A DNA stretch of 64,000 bases from Rhodobacter sp. Lineage in GTDB: Bacteria; Pseudomonadota; Alphaproteobacteria; Rhodobacterales; Rhodobacteraceae. The notes below the pieces were generated by a model, which made no database searches, was not told the DNA's origin, and saw only the letters and a program-made list of their open reading frames with translations. The stretch is from NCBI GenBank assembly GCA_016704435.1, contig JADJAB010000004.1, forward strand, positions 186,001 through 250,000. The letters are read 5' to 3'. This document shows positions 44,391 to 53,578 of the stretch, in pieces (the first letter of the stretch is position 1; each line of letters opens with the position of its first letter). Both the position numbers and the translations under genes were made by a program.

Positions 44391-45359
44391 CTAGGCCTCG
44401 ACATCGGCGAATTCGTTGCCGCTCTTCTTCGGCTTGTCGCCGCGGTCCAGGCCGATGAATAGGACCAGGTTCTTGGCCACGAAGACCGACGAATAGGTGC
44501 CCAGAATCACCCCGAAGAAGATCGCGAAAGCAAAACCGCGGATCACGTCGCCGCCGAAGATCAGCATCGCCCCCAGCGCCACCAGCGTGGTGACCGAGGT
44601 CATCAGCGTGCGGCTCAGCGTTTCGTTCACCGACAGGTTCATAACGTCGCGCAGCGGCATGGTCTTGTATTTCTGCAGGTTCTCCCGCAACCGGTCGAAC
44701 ACCACCACGGTATCGTTGATCGAATAGCCAAGGATCGTCAGGAGGGCCGCGATGATGCTGAGGTCGAACTTGATCTGAAAGAGGGCAAAGACCCCGATGG
44801 TGATGAAGATGTCGTGGATCAGCGCGATCACGCCTCCCAGCGCGTATTGCCATTCGAACCGCAGCCAGATGTAGACCATGATCGCCAGCGAAGCGGCGGT
44901 CATCGCCATGACGGCTTTCCAGATCAGCTCTCCCGAGACCTTGGGGCCGACGGATTCGGTGGCCGGAAAGGTGATCGCCGGGTCTACCGCCTTCAGCGCG
45001 CCCTCGACGGCGGCCATGGTTTCGGGCGTTACCGCCTCTTGCCCGTCCAAGGGAGCGATGCGGACCTGGGCGACGTGCTGATCTTCGGCAAAGTTGATGT
45101 CATAGACCTGGGTGATCGACACATCGCCCAGATCCAGCTGCATCAGCGCGTCGCGCATGGCGCCGACGTCCACCGCCGTGGTGCTTTCGGTGCGGATCGT
45201 GGTGCCGCCGCGAAAGTCGATGCCGAAGTTCAAGCCCATGAAGATCCACAGCACGATCGCCACCACCGTCAGCATCATCGAGCCGCCGAAGGTCAGCCAC
45301 TGATGGCGGAAGAAGTCGAAATTGGTCTTTTCGGGTGCCAGCCGGAACCGGAATGCCAT
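44391..45359 (-). CDS. secF: protein translocase subunit SecF
   Basis: 322-residue inner-membrane subunit of the SecDF complex, which uses proton motive force to pull preproteins across. It starts MAFRFRLAPEKTNFDFFRHQ. The SecF signature GINFRGG-like motif appears as LNFGIDFRGGTTIRTE, and LLTILGYSINDTVVVFDRLR and IFFGVILGTYSSVFVA are the TM4/TM6 motifs. Six membrane segments are visible. It follows secD by 11 bases. Confidence 0.95.
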   Translation of the reverse strand: MAFRFRLAPEKTNFDFFRHQWLTFGGSMMLTVVAIVLWIFMGLNFGIDFRGGTTIRTESTTAVDVGAMRDALMQLDLGDVSITQVYDINFAEDQHVAQVRIAPLDGQEAVTPETMAAVEGALKAVDPAITFPATESVGPKVSGELIWKAVMAMTAASLAIMVYIWLRFEWQYALGGVIALIHDIFITIGVFALFQIKFDLSIIAALLTILGYSINDTVVVFDRLRENLQKYKTMPLRDVMNLSVNETLSRTLMTSVTTLVALGAMLIFGGDVIRGFAFAIFFGVILGTYSSVFVAKNLVLFIGLDRGDKPKKSGNEFADVEA

Positions 45360-45370
45360 CTGCCTGCCCC

Positions 45371-47037
45371 CTACACGATCACGGTTTTCGGACGGCGCCA
45401 GCCGTACCACAGTTCCACGATCCCGCGCGTCACGAAGATCGCGGTGAAGACCGAGGTGATGATGCCGATCCCCAGCGTGATGGCAAAGCCGCGCACCGGC
45501 CCTGCGCCCACCGCAAACAGCACCACGGCGGTGATGAAGGTGGTGATGTTGGCGTCGATGATCGCCGACAGCGCGCGTTCATAGCCCAGCTCGATGGCGC
45601 GGCCGGGGTTCTTGCTGCTGCGCAATTCCTCGCGGATACGCTCGAACACCAGCACGTTGGCATCGACCGCCATGCCGATGGTGAGCACGATACCGGCGAT
45701 GCCGGGCAACGTCAGCGTGCCGCCGACCGCCGACAACGCGCCGAAGATCAGCGCGATGTTGATGCCGAGTGCGATCACCGCGAAGGTGCCGAACAGCCCG
45801 TAGGAGGCGATCATGTAGACCGCCACCGCCGCCATGGCGACCAGCGCCGCCACCTTGCCGGCGGCGATCGAATCGGCGCCCAGTTCCGGGCCGATCGTGC
45901 GTTCCTCCAGGAATTCCATCGCCGCCGGCAGGGCGCCCGCGCGCAAGAGCACCGCCAGCTCGGTCGATTCCTCGACCGAGAAATTGCCAGTGATGATTCC
46001 GGTGCCGCCAGGGATATGCTCGTTGATCCGCGGGGCCGAGATCACCTCGTCGTCCAGCACGATGGCGAACAGCATGCCGACATTGGCCGCGGTATAGTCG
46101 CCGAACTTGCGCGCGCCGCCGCCGTTGAAGGTGAAGCGCACCGCCGGGTTGTTGTTCTGGTCGAAGGAGGGCTGGGCATCGGTCAGATCCTCGCCGGTCA
46201 CCACCGGGGTCTTCTCGAGGATGTAGAACACGCCCTTTTCGTTGCGCGACGGCAACAACATGTTGCGCGCGCCGGGGCTGGCCCCGGCGTTTCGGTCTGG
46301 CCGACCACCGGATGGAAGGTCAGCTTCGCGGTGGTGCCGATCAGCGATTTCAGATCCGCAGCACTGCCGATGCCGGGCACCTGGATCAGGATACGGTCGT
46401 CGCCCTGGCGCTGGATCGTGGGTTCGCGGGTGCCGACCTCGTCGACCCGGTTGCGAATGATCTCAAGGCTTTGCAGCATGGTTCGGTCGTCGGTGGCGCG
46501 CTGTTCGGCCTCGGACAGCTGCACCACGATATCCGCGCCTTCGGCGCTGACGTCGATGTCGTTCGACCCGACGCCGGTCAGGCTGATGACCGGTGTCGCC
46601 AGCGCCTTTACCGCGTCGAGTGCTGCAGGCATGGCTTCGGGGTTTGAAATGGTCACCCGCAGGATGCCGTCGGGCGACGGCGCCCGGCGCACGGCACCGA
46701 CCTGGTCGCGCACGTCGCGCAGCGCGTCGCGCACTTCAGGCCACATGCCGTCGATCCGGGCCTTGTAGACATCCGCCACCTCGACCCGCGCCAGCAGATG
46801 CGCCCCGCCGCGAAGATCGAGACCCAGGTTCATCAGCGCCGAGGGCAGGAAACCCGGCCATTCGGCCAGCGCGACCTCCTGTTCCGGCGTGGCCACGCCG
46901 CCGGCCAGCTCGATCGCGGCGGCGGCGTCGTTACGGATCTCGACCCGGCCATAGAACAGGTTCGGCACCGCAGCGGCGATGCCCCAGAGGCAGACGAGCA
47001 GGATCAGGACGCGCTTCCACAGCGCCGTGGGCGACAT
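45371..47037 (-). CDS. secD: protein translocase subunit SecD (one frameshift in this sequence)
   Basis: About 555 residues if intact. The N-terminal part starts MSPTALWKRVLILLVCLWGI and has the P1 motif LGLDLRGGAHLLARVEVAD. It then runs through the periplasmic domain to KLTFHPVVGQTETPG. There the frame breaks within 46274-46286 (a GGGGCTGGCCCC tract on the plus strand). One additional base restores reading into MLLPSRNEKGVFYILEKTPV and the membrane half, with DANVLVFERIREEL and LGIGIITSVFTAIFVTRGIV. SecD is needed for normal growth, so a sequencing deletion in this GC tract is the simplest explanation. Ten bases follow yajC. Confidence 0.92.
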
Positions 47038-47047
47038 GCTTGCGGCC

Positions 47048-47386
47048 TCAGGCGTTCGCGGCGGCGGGTTCGGTCTTGTTCAGGACGGTGGTGATGGTGT
47101 GGCGCAGGACCTTCACCTTCACGCCATCGGCGATTTCGACCTCGATCATGTTGTCTTCGCCGACCTTGGTGACCTTGCCGACGATGCCGCCCTGCGTCAC
47201 CACCTGGTCGCCCCGGCGCAGCGCCGCGATCAACGCCTTGTGGGCTTTGACCTGTTTTTGCTGGGGGCGGATGATCAAGAGATACATGATGCCGAAGACC
47301 AGCACCATCGGGATCAGGAAGGATCCAAAGAGCGAACCAGCGCCGGCGGCGCCGGCACCTTGGGCGAAGGCGGGGGTTGCGAACAT
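47048..47386 (-). CDS. yajC: preprotein translocase subunit YajC
   Basis: 112 residues. It has an N-terminal MFATPAFAQGAGAAGAG leader, one membrane span FLIPMVLVFGIMYLLIIRPQ, then the conserved QQKQVKAHKALIAALRRGD and VVTQGGIVGKVTKVGED. It associates with SecDF-YidC. First gene of yajC-secD-secF. The 164 bases upstream, to the acyltransferase stop, should hold the promoter; no clear hexamers were identified. Confidence 0.95.
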   Translation of the reverse strand: MFATPAFAQGAGAAGAGSLFGSFLIPMVLVFGIMYLLIIRPQQKQVKAHKALIAALRRGDQVVTQGGIVGKVTKVGEDNMIEVEIADGVKVKVLRHTITTVLNKTEPAAANA

Positions 47387-47550
47387 GAGCGGCCTCTCGG
47401 TTGCAGCGGGGTCTGACGCCCCGGTCGGGTTTCATCGCGCCGACGCAGGGCGCGCGTTCCGGCCCATGTAGTGGGTTTTTCGCCGCGATGCCAGAGGGCA
47501 GCCGAGGCAAAGCCGCACGACCTGCGGCACGGCGGTTGAACCGGCTGCTC

Positions 47551-48486
47551 TCAGACCAGGGTCTTCAGCACTGGCAGCTGCTTGAAGACCCAGGTGCCCG
47601 CCCAGGCGCCGAAGAACGCGACGGCAAAGCCGATGCCCCTGTCCACATCCGCCCCGAACAGCTTGTAGGCGACAAGCAGGAAAAACGGGTGCATCAGGTA
47701 GAGCCCGAAGGCATAGCCGGCCAGTTTCGTCATCCATTCGCCCTTCCAGGGCAGGCGGTAGAACACCTCGAACACCACCGCGCACAGGATCAACTGGCCA
47801 CTGGCCACGTCCCAGTCCAGCGCCAGCATCATCGCCGAGGACAGTGCCGCCGCCGCCAGCGTGATCTGCGGCCGGCCGATCCGGTGCGACACCGCCGCCA
47901 GCGCGCCCCAGACATAAATCGGCAGCGCGAAGGCCCATTGCGGCACCGGCTGCGGAATCGGGCTGCCGGCGAGCTGCCAGCCCTCCAGCCCCGCCTTGGC
48001 GTGGATTAGCCCCAGTATCACCGACATCGGCACCAGCACGGCCGAGGCCACGATCAGTTGCCGCCTGGTCTCCACATCCCGCCCGATGGAGGGGATGAAC
48101 ACCAGCGCCGCCGCAGCAAAGGGCAGGAACCAAAGGTGGATCGACGGCCCGATCAGCAGGCTGAACGGGTCGGTCAACAGCGCGAAGGGCGCGTCCGACA
48201 CCAGTTCCCACACCACCCGGTAGAGGGCGCACCAGAACAGCCAGGGGATCAGGATGCGCCGGGCCCGGCTGGACCAGAAATCCGCCCCGCCCGAACGGCG
48301 GTAGGAGCCGACGCCGAAATACGAGGTCAGGATCAGGAACAGCCCCAGCGCAGGGTATCCGACGAAGGCCCAGCCCAGCGTATGGTCCAGCACGATCCCG
48401 GTGGCGGCCAGAAACCGCAACAGGTCGATCGCGCGACGGTAGTCCGCCCGCTTGGCCCGTGCTTTCGCCGCTCCGTCGCCCGCCAT
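47551..48486 (-). CDS. acyltransferase family membrane protein (OafA/YrhL type)
   Basis: 311 residues with about nine to ten membrane helices, Acyl_transf_3 architecture. It opens with basic residues, then DLLRFLAATGIVLDHTLGWA, where the family's catalytic histidine lies in the first helix region. Later SSRARRILIPWLFWCALYRV gives the R-x-R-R-x-x-P motif, and HLWFLPFAAAALVF the HLWFL motif. The C-terminus has YLMHPFFLLVAYKLF. Such enzymes O-acylate sugars on polysaccharides, or lipids. It is divergent from serS. Confidence 0.85.
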   Translation of the reverse strand: MAGDGAAKARAKRADYRRAIDLLRFLAATGIVLDHTLGWAFVGYPALGLFLILTSYFGVGSYRRSGGADFWSSRARRILIPWLFWCALYRVVWELVSDAPFALLTDPFSLLIGPSIHLWFLPFAAAALVFIPSIGRDVETRRQLIVASAVLVPMSVILGLIHAKAGLEGWQLAGSPIPQPVPQWAFALPIYVWGALAAVSHRIGRPQITLAAAALSSAMMLALDWDVASGQLILCAVVFEVFYRLPWKGEWMTKLAGYAFGLYLMHPFFLLVAYKLFGADVDRGIGFAVAFFGAWAGTWVFKQLPVLKTLV

Positions 48487-48674
48487 GCGCCCTGCCTTCC
48501 GGTTGCTCTTCCGCGCTAGCGCAGGCCGGCACCCGGATCAACTGCGGCTTTGCGCAACGCAGCGTTTCCGCCGCGCCTACAGTGAGCCGCGCCCCGTCTT
48601 TCCCCTCTCGTCTTTCCCCCCGGGCGCCGATCTGGCATAACCGCGCCCGAAGATCACGCAGCCAGAGGCGAGCC

Positions 48675-49965
48675 ATGCACGATATCCGCGCCATCCGGGA
48701 AAACCCCGCCGCTTTTGACGCGGCCCTTGCCCGCCGGGGCCTGGCACCGCTGTCTTCGGACCTGCTGGCGCTGGACGAAGGCCGCCGCGCACGGATCCTT
48801 GGCCGGGACCGCCACAGCCGAGCAGAACCGCGCCTCGAAAGAGGTGGGTGCCGCCAAGGCGCGCGGCGATGACGCCGAATTCGACCGCCTGCGCGCCCTG
48901 GTGGCCGACAAGAAGGCCGAGATCGCGCAACTGACCACCGAGGCGGCCGAGGAAGACGCCCGCCTGAGGGCCGCGCTGGAGGTCATTCCCAACCTGCCGC
49001 TGGATCAGGTGCCGGACGGTCGCACCGAGAACGACAATGTCGAGGTCCGCCGCTGGGGCAGCCCGCGCAATTTCGACTTCACGCCGCTGGAGCATTTCGA
49101 CATTCCCGGCGTCAAGCCGGGGATGGATTTCGAGACGGCGGCGAAACTGTCCGGCGCGCGCTTCGTGGTGCTGAAAGGCGCGGTGATCCGGGTGCATCGG
49201 GCGCTGGCGCAGTTCATGCTCGACACCCACATCACCGAGCACGGGTTGCAGGAAACCTGGACGCCGGTGCTGGTGAAATCCGAAGCCATGTATGGCACCG
49301 GCAACCTGCCGAAATTCGCCGAGGATTCGTATCAGACCACCAACGGCTGGTGGCTTGTTCCGACCTCCGAGGTCACGCTGACCAACATCGTCGCGGGCGA
49401 GATCCTGGACGAATCCGCCCTGCCCCTGCGGATGACCGCGCATACCCAGTGCTTCCGCTCGGAGGCCGGCAGTGCGGGCAAGGACACCACCGGCATGCTG
49501 CGCCAGCACCAGTTCGAGAAGGTCGAGATGGTGACGATCTGCACCCCCGAAACCGCGCTGGCCGAACACGACCGGATGACGGCTTGTGCCGAGGCGATCC
49601 TGCAAAAGCTGGACCTGCCCTACCGCACCATCGTGCTGTGCACCGGCGACATGGGCTTTGGCAGCCAGAAGACGCATGACATGGAGGTCTGGTTGCCCGG
49701 CCAGAACCGCTACCGCGAGATCTCCAGCGTCTCGACCTGCGGCCAGTTCCAGGCCCGGCGGATGAACGGGCGGTATCGGCCCGCGGGGGGGGGCAAGCCC
49801 GAATTCGTAGCCACCCTGAACGGATCCGGGCTGGCCGTCGGGCGTTGCCTGATCGCAGTGCTGGAGAACGGCCAGCAGGCCGACGGCTCGGTCAACTTGC
49901 CTTCCGTGCTGAAGCCCTATCTTGGCGGCAAGACCCGCATCACCGCCGAGGGCACGCTGGCCTGA
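48675..49965 (+). CDS. serS: serine-tRNA ligase (one frameshift in this sequence)
   Basis: Class II aminoacyl-tRNA synthetase, about 429 residues if intact. It starts MHDIRAIRENPAAFDAALAR and reads to DEGRRARIL. At about 48801 (GGCCGGGACC) one base too many shifts the frame; removing one G gives ILAGTATAEQNRASKEV without interruption. The coiled-coil arm (about residues 30-100) follows, then motif 2 (TQCFRSEAGSAGKDTTGMLR, HQFEKVE) and motif 3 (LNGSGLAVGRCLIAVLEN). The enzyme is essential, so a base-calling error is far more likely than a real mutation. It is divergent from the acyltransferase and is followed 22 bases later by a TspO-like gene. Confidence 0.94.
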
Positions 49966-49987
49966 GGCACCAACGAAAGGCTTGATC

Positions 49988-50686
49988 ATGAACAAGGCCG
50001 CCATCCTTTTCGCCGCCGTGCTGGCCTTTGCAATCTCGCCGCTGATCGTCGATCCGTTCACCGGATACGATCCTTCCGCCTTCCCGGTGCTGATCGAGCG
50101 CCACCCGATCCAGCCCGCCGGATGGGCGTTTTCGATCTGGGGGCTGATCTATGTCTGGCTGGTGGCGCATGGCCTGTTCGGCATTCTGAAGCGCCCCGAA
50201 GACGCCGCATGGGACGCGCCGCGCCTGCCCCTGACCCTGGCCGCGCTGATCGGCGCGGTCTGGATGCCGATCGCGGCGATGAGCCCGTCCTGGGGCACCG
50301 CGACGATCTGGCCGATGGCGATTGCCGCGATTGTCGCCTTCCTGCGCTGCGACACCAGCCGCGACCCCTGGTTGCTGGCGGCCCCGGTGGCGGTGCTGGC
50401 GGGCTGGCTGACGGCAGCGGCCTCGGTCTCGACCGGCATCCTGCTGGCCGGACAGGGGGCGATGTCGCCCTTTGCCGCCGCTATCGCCATGCTGGGGCTG
50501 GTGCTGGTGATCGCGGTTCCGGTCCAGCGCAGCCGGCCCCGCATGCCGGCCTATGGGCTGACGGTGCTCTGGGCGCTGGTGGGCGTGATCGCCGCCAACC
50601 TGGCCGATGCGCGGACCGTGGCAATTCTGGCAGCCCTTGGCGCCGCAATCATGGCCGCCGCCCTGGTCTGGCCCCGGCGCGCTTGA
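49988..50686 (+). CDS. multipass membrane protein, tryptophan-rich sensory protein-like (TspO/MBR-related)
   Basis: 232 residues with about seven hydrophobic segments. The stretch RHPIQPAGWAFSIWGLIYVW near residues 38-57 resembles the start of TspO/MBR-like tryptophan-rich membrane proteins, as do tryptophans in IGAVWMPIAAMSPSWGTATI. It is longer than classic TspO (about 160 residues). In Rhodobacter TspO binds tetrapyrroles and affects pigment gene expression; this more distant relative need not do so. The start at 49988 follows GAAAGG. It lies downstream of serS on the same strand. Confidence 0.55.
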   Translation: MNKAAILFAAVLAFAISPLIVDPFTGYDPSAFPVLIERHPIQPAGWAFSIWGLIYVWLVAHGLFGILKRPEDAAWDAPRLPLTLAALIGAVWMPIAAMSPSWGTATIWPMAIAAIVAFLRCDTSRDPWLLAAPVAVLAGWLTAAASVSTGILLAGQGAMSPFAAAIAMLGLVLVIAVPVQRSRPRMPAYGLTVLWALVGVIAANLADARTVAILAALGAAIMAAALVWPRRA

Positions 50687-50811
50687 CCGCGCCGCCCGCC
50701 GCCTTCCATACTGCGCCGCAAAAGAGCAGACGGCCGGCAAAGGCCGGTCAACCCTATGGCCATGATCGCAGTGCAGGATCCGGGCGCAAGGGACAGGCGG
50801 ACAGGTGGCCC

Positions 50812-52575
50812 ATGCTGGCATATGACGAAGTGATCACATCCTCGGGCGTCAAGGTGCCCTTCGTGCCGTCGATCATCACCCCCAAGATCGAACGCCCGAT
50901 GCGCAACAACCGCTATGAAGGCGGCGAATGTGCCGCCCTGCGCCGCATCCTGCGGCCCGGCGACCGGGTGCTGGAACTGGGCGCGGGTGTGGGCCTTCTG
51001 TCCACCGTTGCAGGCATGATCGAGGGCATCGAAAGCGTCACCACGGTCGAGGCCAACCCCGACCTGATCCCCTTGATCGTTGAAACCCACCGGCTGAACG
51101 GCGTCACCTGCGTCGATCTGCGCAACGGTGTGGCCACGCCCGAGGATGGCCCGGAGATCGACTTCTACCTGCGCCCCGATTTCTGGGCCTCGTCGATGGA
51201 GCCCGACAGCCGCCCCTTCACCCGTGCGGTGAAACTGCGCCGCTGGGGCCTGAAATCGCTGATCGCCGAGGTCAACCCCACCGTCATCGTCTGCGACATC
51301 GAAGGCGGTGAAAAAGGGCTGTTCGACGGTGCCGACCTGTCCGGCGTGCGCGCGATGGTGGTCGAGTTTCATCCCAAGGTCTATGGCGACAAGGGGGTGA
51401 CGCAGATCATGGGCGTGCTGGCCGCCAAGGGCATCACGCTGGCCCCGCGCAACAAGGAAGGCTCCACCGTCCAGCTTCTGGAACGGGCCGATCCGAAGCC
51501 ACATGCGCTCCCGTTCCCGCCTCGCAGCTTCCGCGACTGGCCGATCCCGGACCCGCGTGTCGTCGTCGCCACCTGCATGAAGGACGAAGGCCCCTTCATC
51601 CTGGAATGGCTGGCTTGGCACAAGGCGATGGGGGTGACCGACATCACCGTCTTTACCAACGACTGCTCGGACGGCACCGACCTGATTCTGGACCGGCTGG
51701 CCGACCTGGGCCATGTCCAGCACCTGCCCAACCCGGCTTTCGCCTTGGACAGCACTGCCTTCCAGCCCGTTGCGCTGAACTACGCCCACCAGTTGCGCGC
51801 CATGCGCGCGGCGGATTTCTTCATCTCGATGGATGTCGACGAATTCATCAACGTCACCTGCGGCGACCACAGCCTTTCCGCGCTGTTCGACCGGGTCGGC
51901 CCGTTCGACGTGCTGTCGATGTCCGAGGTCAACCACGGCTCCAACGGCCAGGAACACTACCAGCGCGGCTGGATGACCGAGTTGTTCCCCGCCCACCAGA
52001 CCACCTCTCCCGGCAAGTTCAAGTCACGGCGCGGGGTCAAGTCCATCGTCCGGCTGTCGGATCGGGTGGAGCGACTGCGCAACCACCGCCCGGACATGCG
52101 CGATGATCTGGGGCCGATCCTGTGGCTGGACGGATCGGGCCGGATTACCGGGCATTTCCTGGCCGACCGCACCGAGAACGGCCATGACTGCCGTCGAAGC
52201 TTCGATCTGGCGCGGCTGGAGCATTTCCCGCTGCGGTCTTTGGACAGTTACCTGGCCAAGATGTATCGCGGCGACGTGGTGATCACCGGCAAGCAGGTCA
52301 GCCGCACCTATTGGCGGACTCGCAACAAACAAGACGAGAATTCCACTGGTTACGAGGAGCAGTTGAAGCGGTCGAAAGCCTGGTTCAAGACCCATCTGGC
52401 CAAGGACAAGCCCCTGATGGCACTGCATGACACCGCCTGCGCCGCGCATGAGGCAAAGATCGCCGAACTGGTCCGCGACCCTGTCTTCAAGGAGCGTCGC
52501 GACTGGGCCCTGGCCGAAGCCTGGGTCGATGAGCCGCAGGCGGAGGCCGTCACCGGGTCTGAAGCCGCGGAATAG
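50812..52575 (+). CDS. FkbM-like methyltransferase fused to a glycosyltransferase (GT2/GT92-like)
   Basis: 587-residue two-domain protein. Residues about 30-225 are an FkbM-type SAM methyltransferase: DRVLELGAGVGLLSTVAGMI (51-70) binds SAM, followed by TTVEANPDLIPLIVETHRLN and VIVCDIEGGEKGLFDGADLS. Residues about 248-560 are a DUF23/Glyco_tranf_2_4-like glycosyltransferase: VVVATCMKDEGPFILEWLAW, then GVTDITVFTNDCSDGTDLIL and the metal-binding DxD at D341-D343 in FFISMDVDEFINV. The C-terminal tail is charged. It may glycosylate and methylate a surface polysaccharide or glycolipid. Only a weak ribosome site (GGTGG) is seen before the ATG. It is followed by the GIY-YIG gene, 79 bases on. Confidence 0.82.
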   Translation: MLAYDEVITSSGVKVPFVPSIITPKIERPMRNNRYEGGECAALRRILRPGDRVLELGAGVGLLSTVAGMIEGIESVTTVEANPDLIPLIVETHRLNGVTCVDLRNGVATPEDGPEIDFYLRPDFWASSMEPDSRPFTRAVKLRRWGLKSLIAEVNPTVIVCDIEGGEKGLFDGADLSGVRAMVVEFHPKVYGDKGVTQIMGVLAAKGITLAPRNKEGSTVQLLERADPKPHALPFPPRSFRDWPIPDPRVVVATCMKDEGPFILEWLAWHKAMGVTDITVFTNDCSDGTDLILDRLADLGHVQHLPNPAFALDSTAFQPVALNYAHQLRAMRAADFFISMDVDEFINVTCGDHSLSALFDRVGPFDVLSMSEVNHGSNGQEHYQRGWMTELFPAHQTTSPGKFKSRRGVKSIVRLSDRVERLRNHRPDMRDDLGPILWLDGSGRITGHFLADRTENGHDCRRSFDLARLEHFPLRSLDSYLAKMYRGDVVITGKQVSRTYWRTRNKQDENSTGYEEQLKRSKAWFKTHLAKDKPLMALHDTACAAHEAKIAELVRDPVFKERRDWALAEAWVDEPQAEAVTGSEAAE

Positions 52576-52654
52576 TTCGGCGCGGGGCCAAACCGGCCCG
52601 ATTCTCGACATGTTCTCGATGTTTCCTTGGCGGTTGAGTCCAGGGAAGGAACCG

Positions 52655-53560
52655 ATGAACGATCAGACCCTTCATGCCTTTCAGGGCCACCGCGATGCCT
52701 TGCGCGCCTTCCTGCAGGCCCGCAACGGCTGGGACTACTACACCTATCTGCTGCTTTTCCCCGATGGCCGCCCGTTCTATGTCGGCAAGGGCCGCGGCAA
52801 CCGGGTGCTGCATCACGAGGCCGAAGCGATGCGGCAAAGCAACCTGCGCCGCACCAACCCGCACAAGTGCAACACGATCCGCAGGCTGATCACCTCGGGG
52901 CTGGATCTGCTGTACCGGATCGACCGCACCTATGCCGAGGCCGACCAGCTTGCCTGCCTGGAGCGCGAGGCCGCGCTGATTGCCCGCTACCGGCGCCGAT
53001 CCGATGGCGGAACCCTGACCAACCTGGCCTCGGGGCTGGGCAACCTGTTCGGCCTTGACCCGGAAACGGCGGCCCGCCATGCCGCCACCCTGTCCGGCCT
53101 GCCCGAAGACAATCCCGAACGCGCGGCGCTGAACCTGTTTCTGGCCAGCTTCGGCGAGGTTTCATCGGTTCCGGTCAAGCCGCTGTCGCAATACCGCAAC
53201 CGGCTGGTGCCGGCCGCCCCCAGTTCCAAGGCGTTGCGCACCCCGTCGCTGCGCAATTGCCTGACGCTGATCGTCCCCGCCGTGGCCGAGGGCCTTACGC
53301 TAGCGCCCGGCGCGGTGTTGCCGCGCAGCTTCACGCTTTACCCGGATCGCAACGAATGGCCGCTGCAGGTGCCGCCGCCCGAAAGTGTCGTCGCGGTGAT
53401 CGAGAACGGGGCGGCCAGCGACATTCTCAAGCTGGGTCTGGTGACGCTGGTCCCCGCCGCCCGCCCCGAGGATGAGGGCCTGCAACTGACGGCGACCGGC
53501 CATGCCATCCTGCTAGGTACGATCGGCCGGCCGCGGCTGTTGGAATGGGCGCTGATCTAG
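52655..53560 (+). CDS. GIY-YIG nuclease superfamily protein (LEM3-like)
   Basis: 301 residues. The N-terminal GIY-YIG domain (about 27-126) resembles the LEM-3/Ankle1 type: YYTYLLLFPDGRPFYVGKGR contains Y29/Y31 and the YVG triplet, with R50 in GNRVLHHEAEA, then a metal-site glutamate in CLEREAALIARYRR and the closing LTNLASG. LEM-3 enzymes cut DNA. The C-terminal 170 residues (from about FGEVSSVPVKPLSQYRNRL) are not recognised. The start at 52655 follows AAGGA. It is downstream of the FkbM-glycosyltransferase gene and convergent with der (18 bases between stops). The biological role is unknown. Confidence 0.78.
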   Translation: MNDQTLHAFQGHRDALRAFLQARNGWDYYTYLLLFPDGRPFYVGKGRGNRVLHHEAEAMRQSNLRRTNPHKCNTIRRLITSGLDLLYRIDRTYAEADQLACLEREAALIARYRRRSDGGTLTNLASGLGNLFGLDPETAARHAATLSGLPEDNPERAALNLFLASFGEVSSVPVKPLSQYRNRLVPAAPSSKALRTPSLRNCLTLIVPAVAEGLTLAPGAVLPRSFTLYPDRNEWPLQVPPPESVVAVIENGAASDILKLGLVTLVPAARPEDEGLQLTATGHAILLGTIGRPRLLEWALI

Positions 53561-53578
53561 ACTTCCTGCCGCGCGCCC

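Noticed and set aside
45371..47037. Programmed ribosomal frameshifting in secD (and likewise serS and acnA)
   Set aside because: There is no slippery heptamer or downstream structure, these genes are not known to use recoding, and several unrelated genes are broken in the same way. Sequencing error is simpler.
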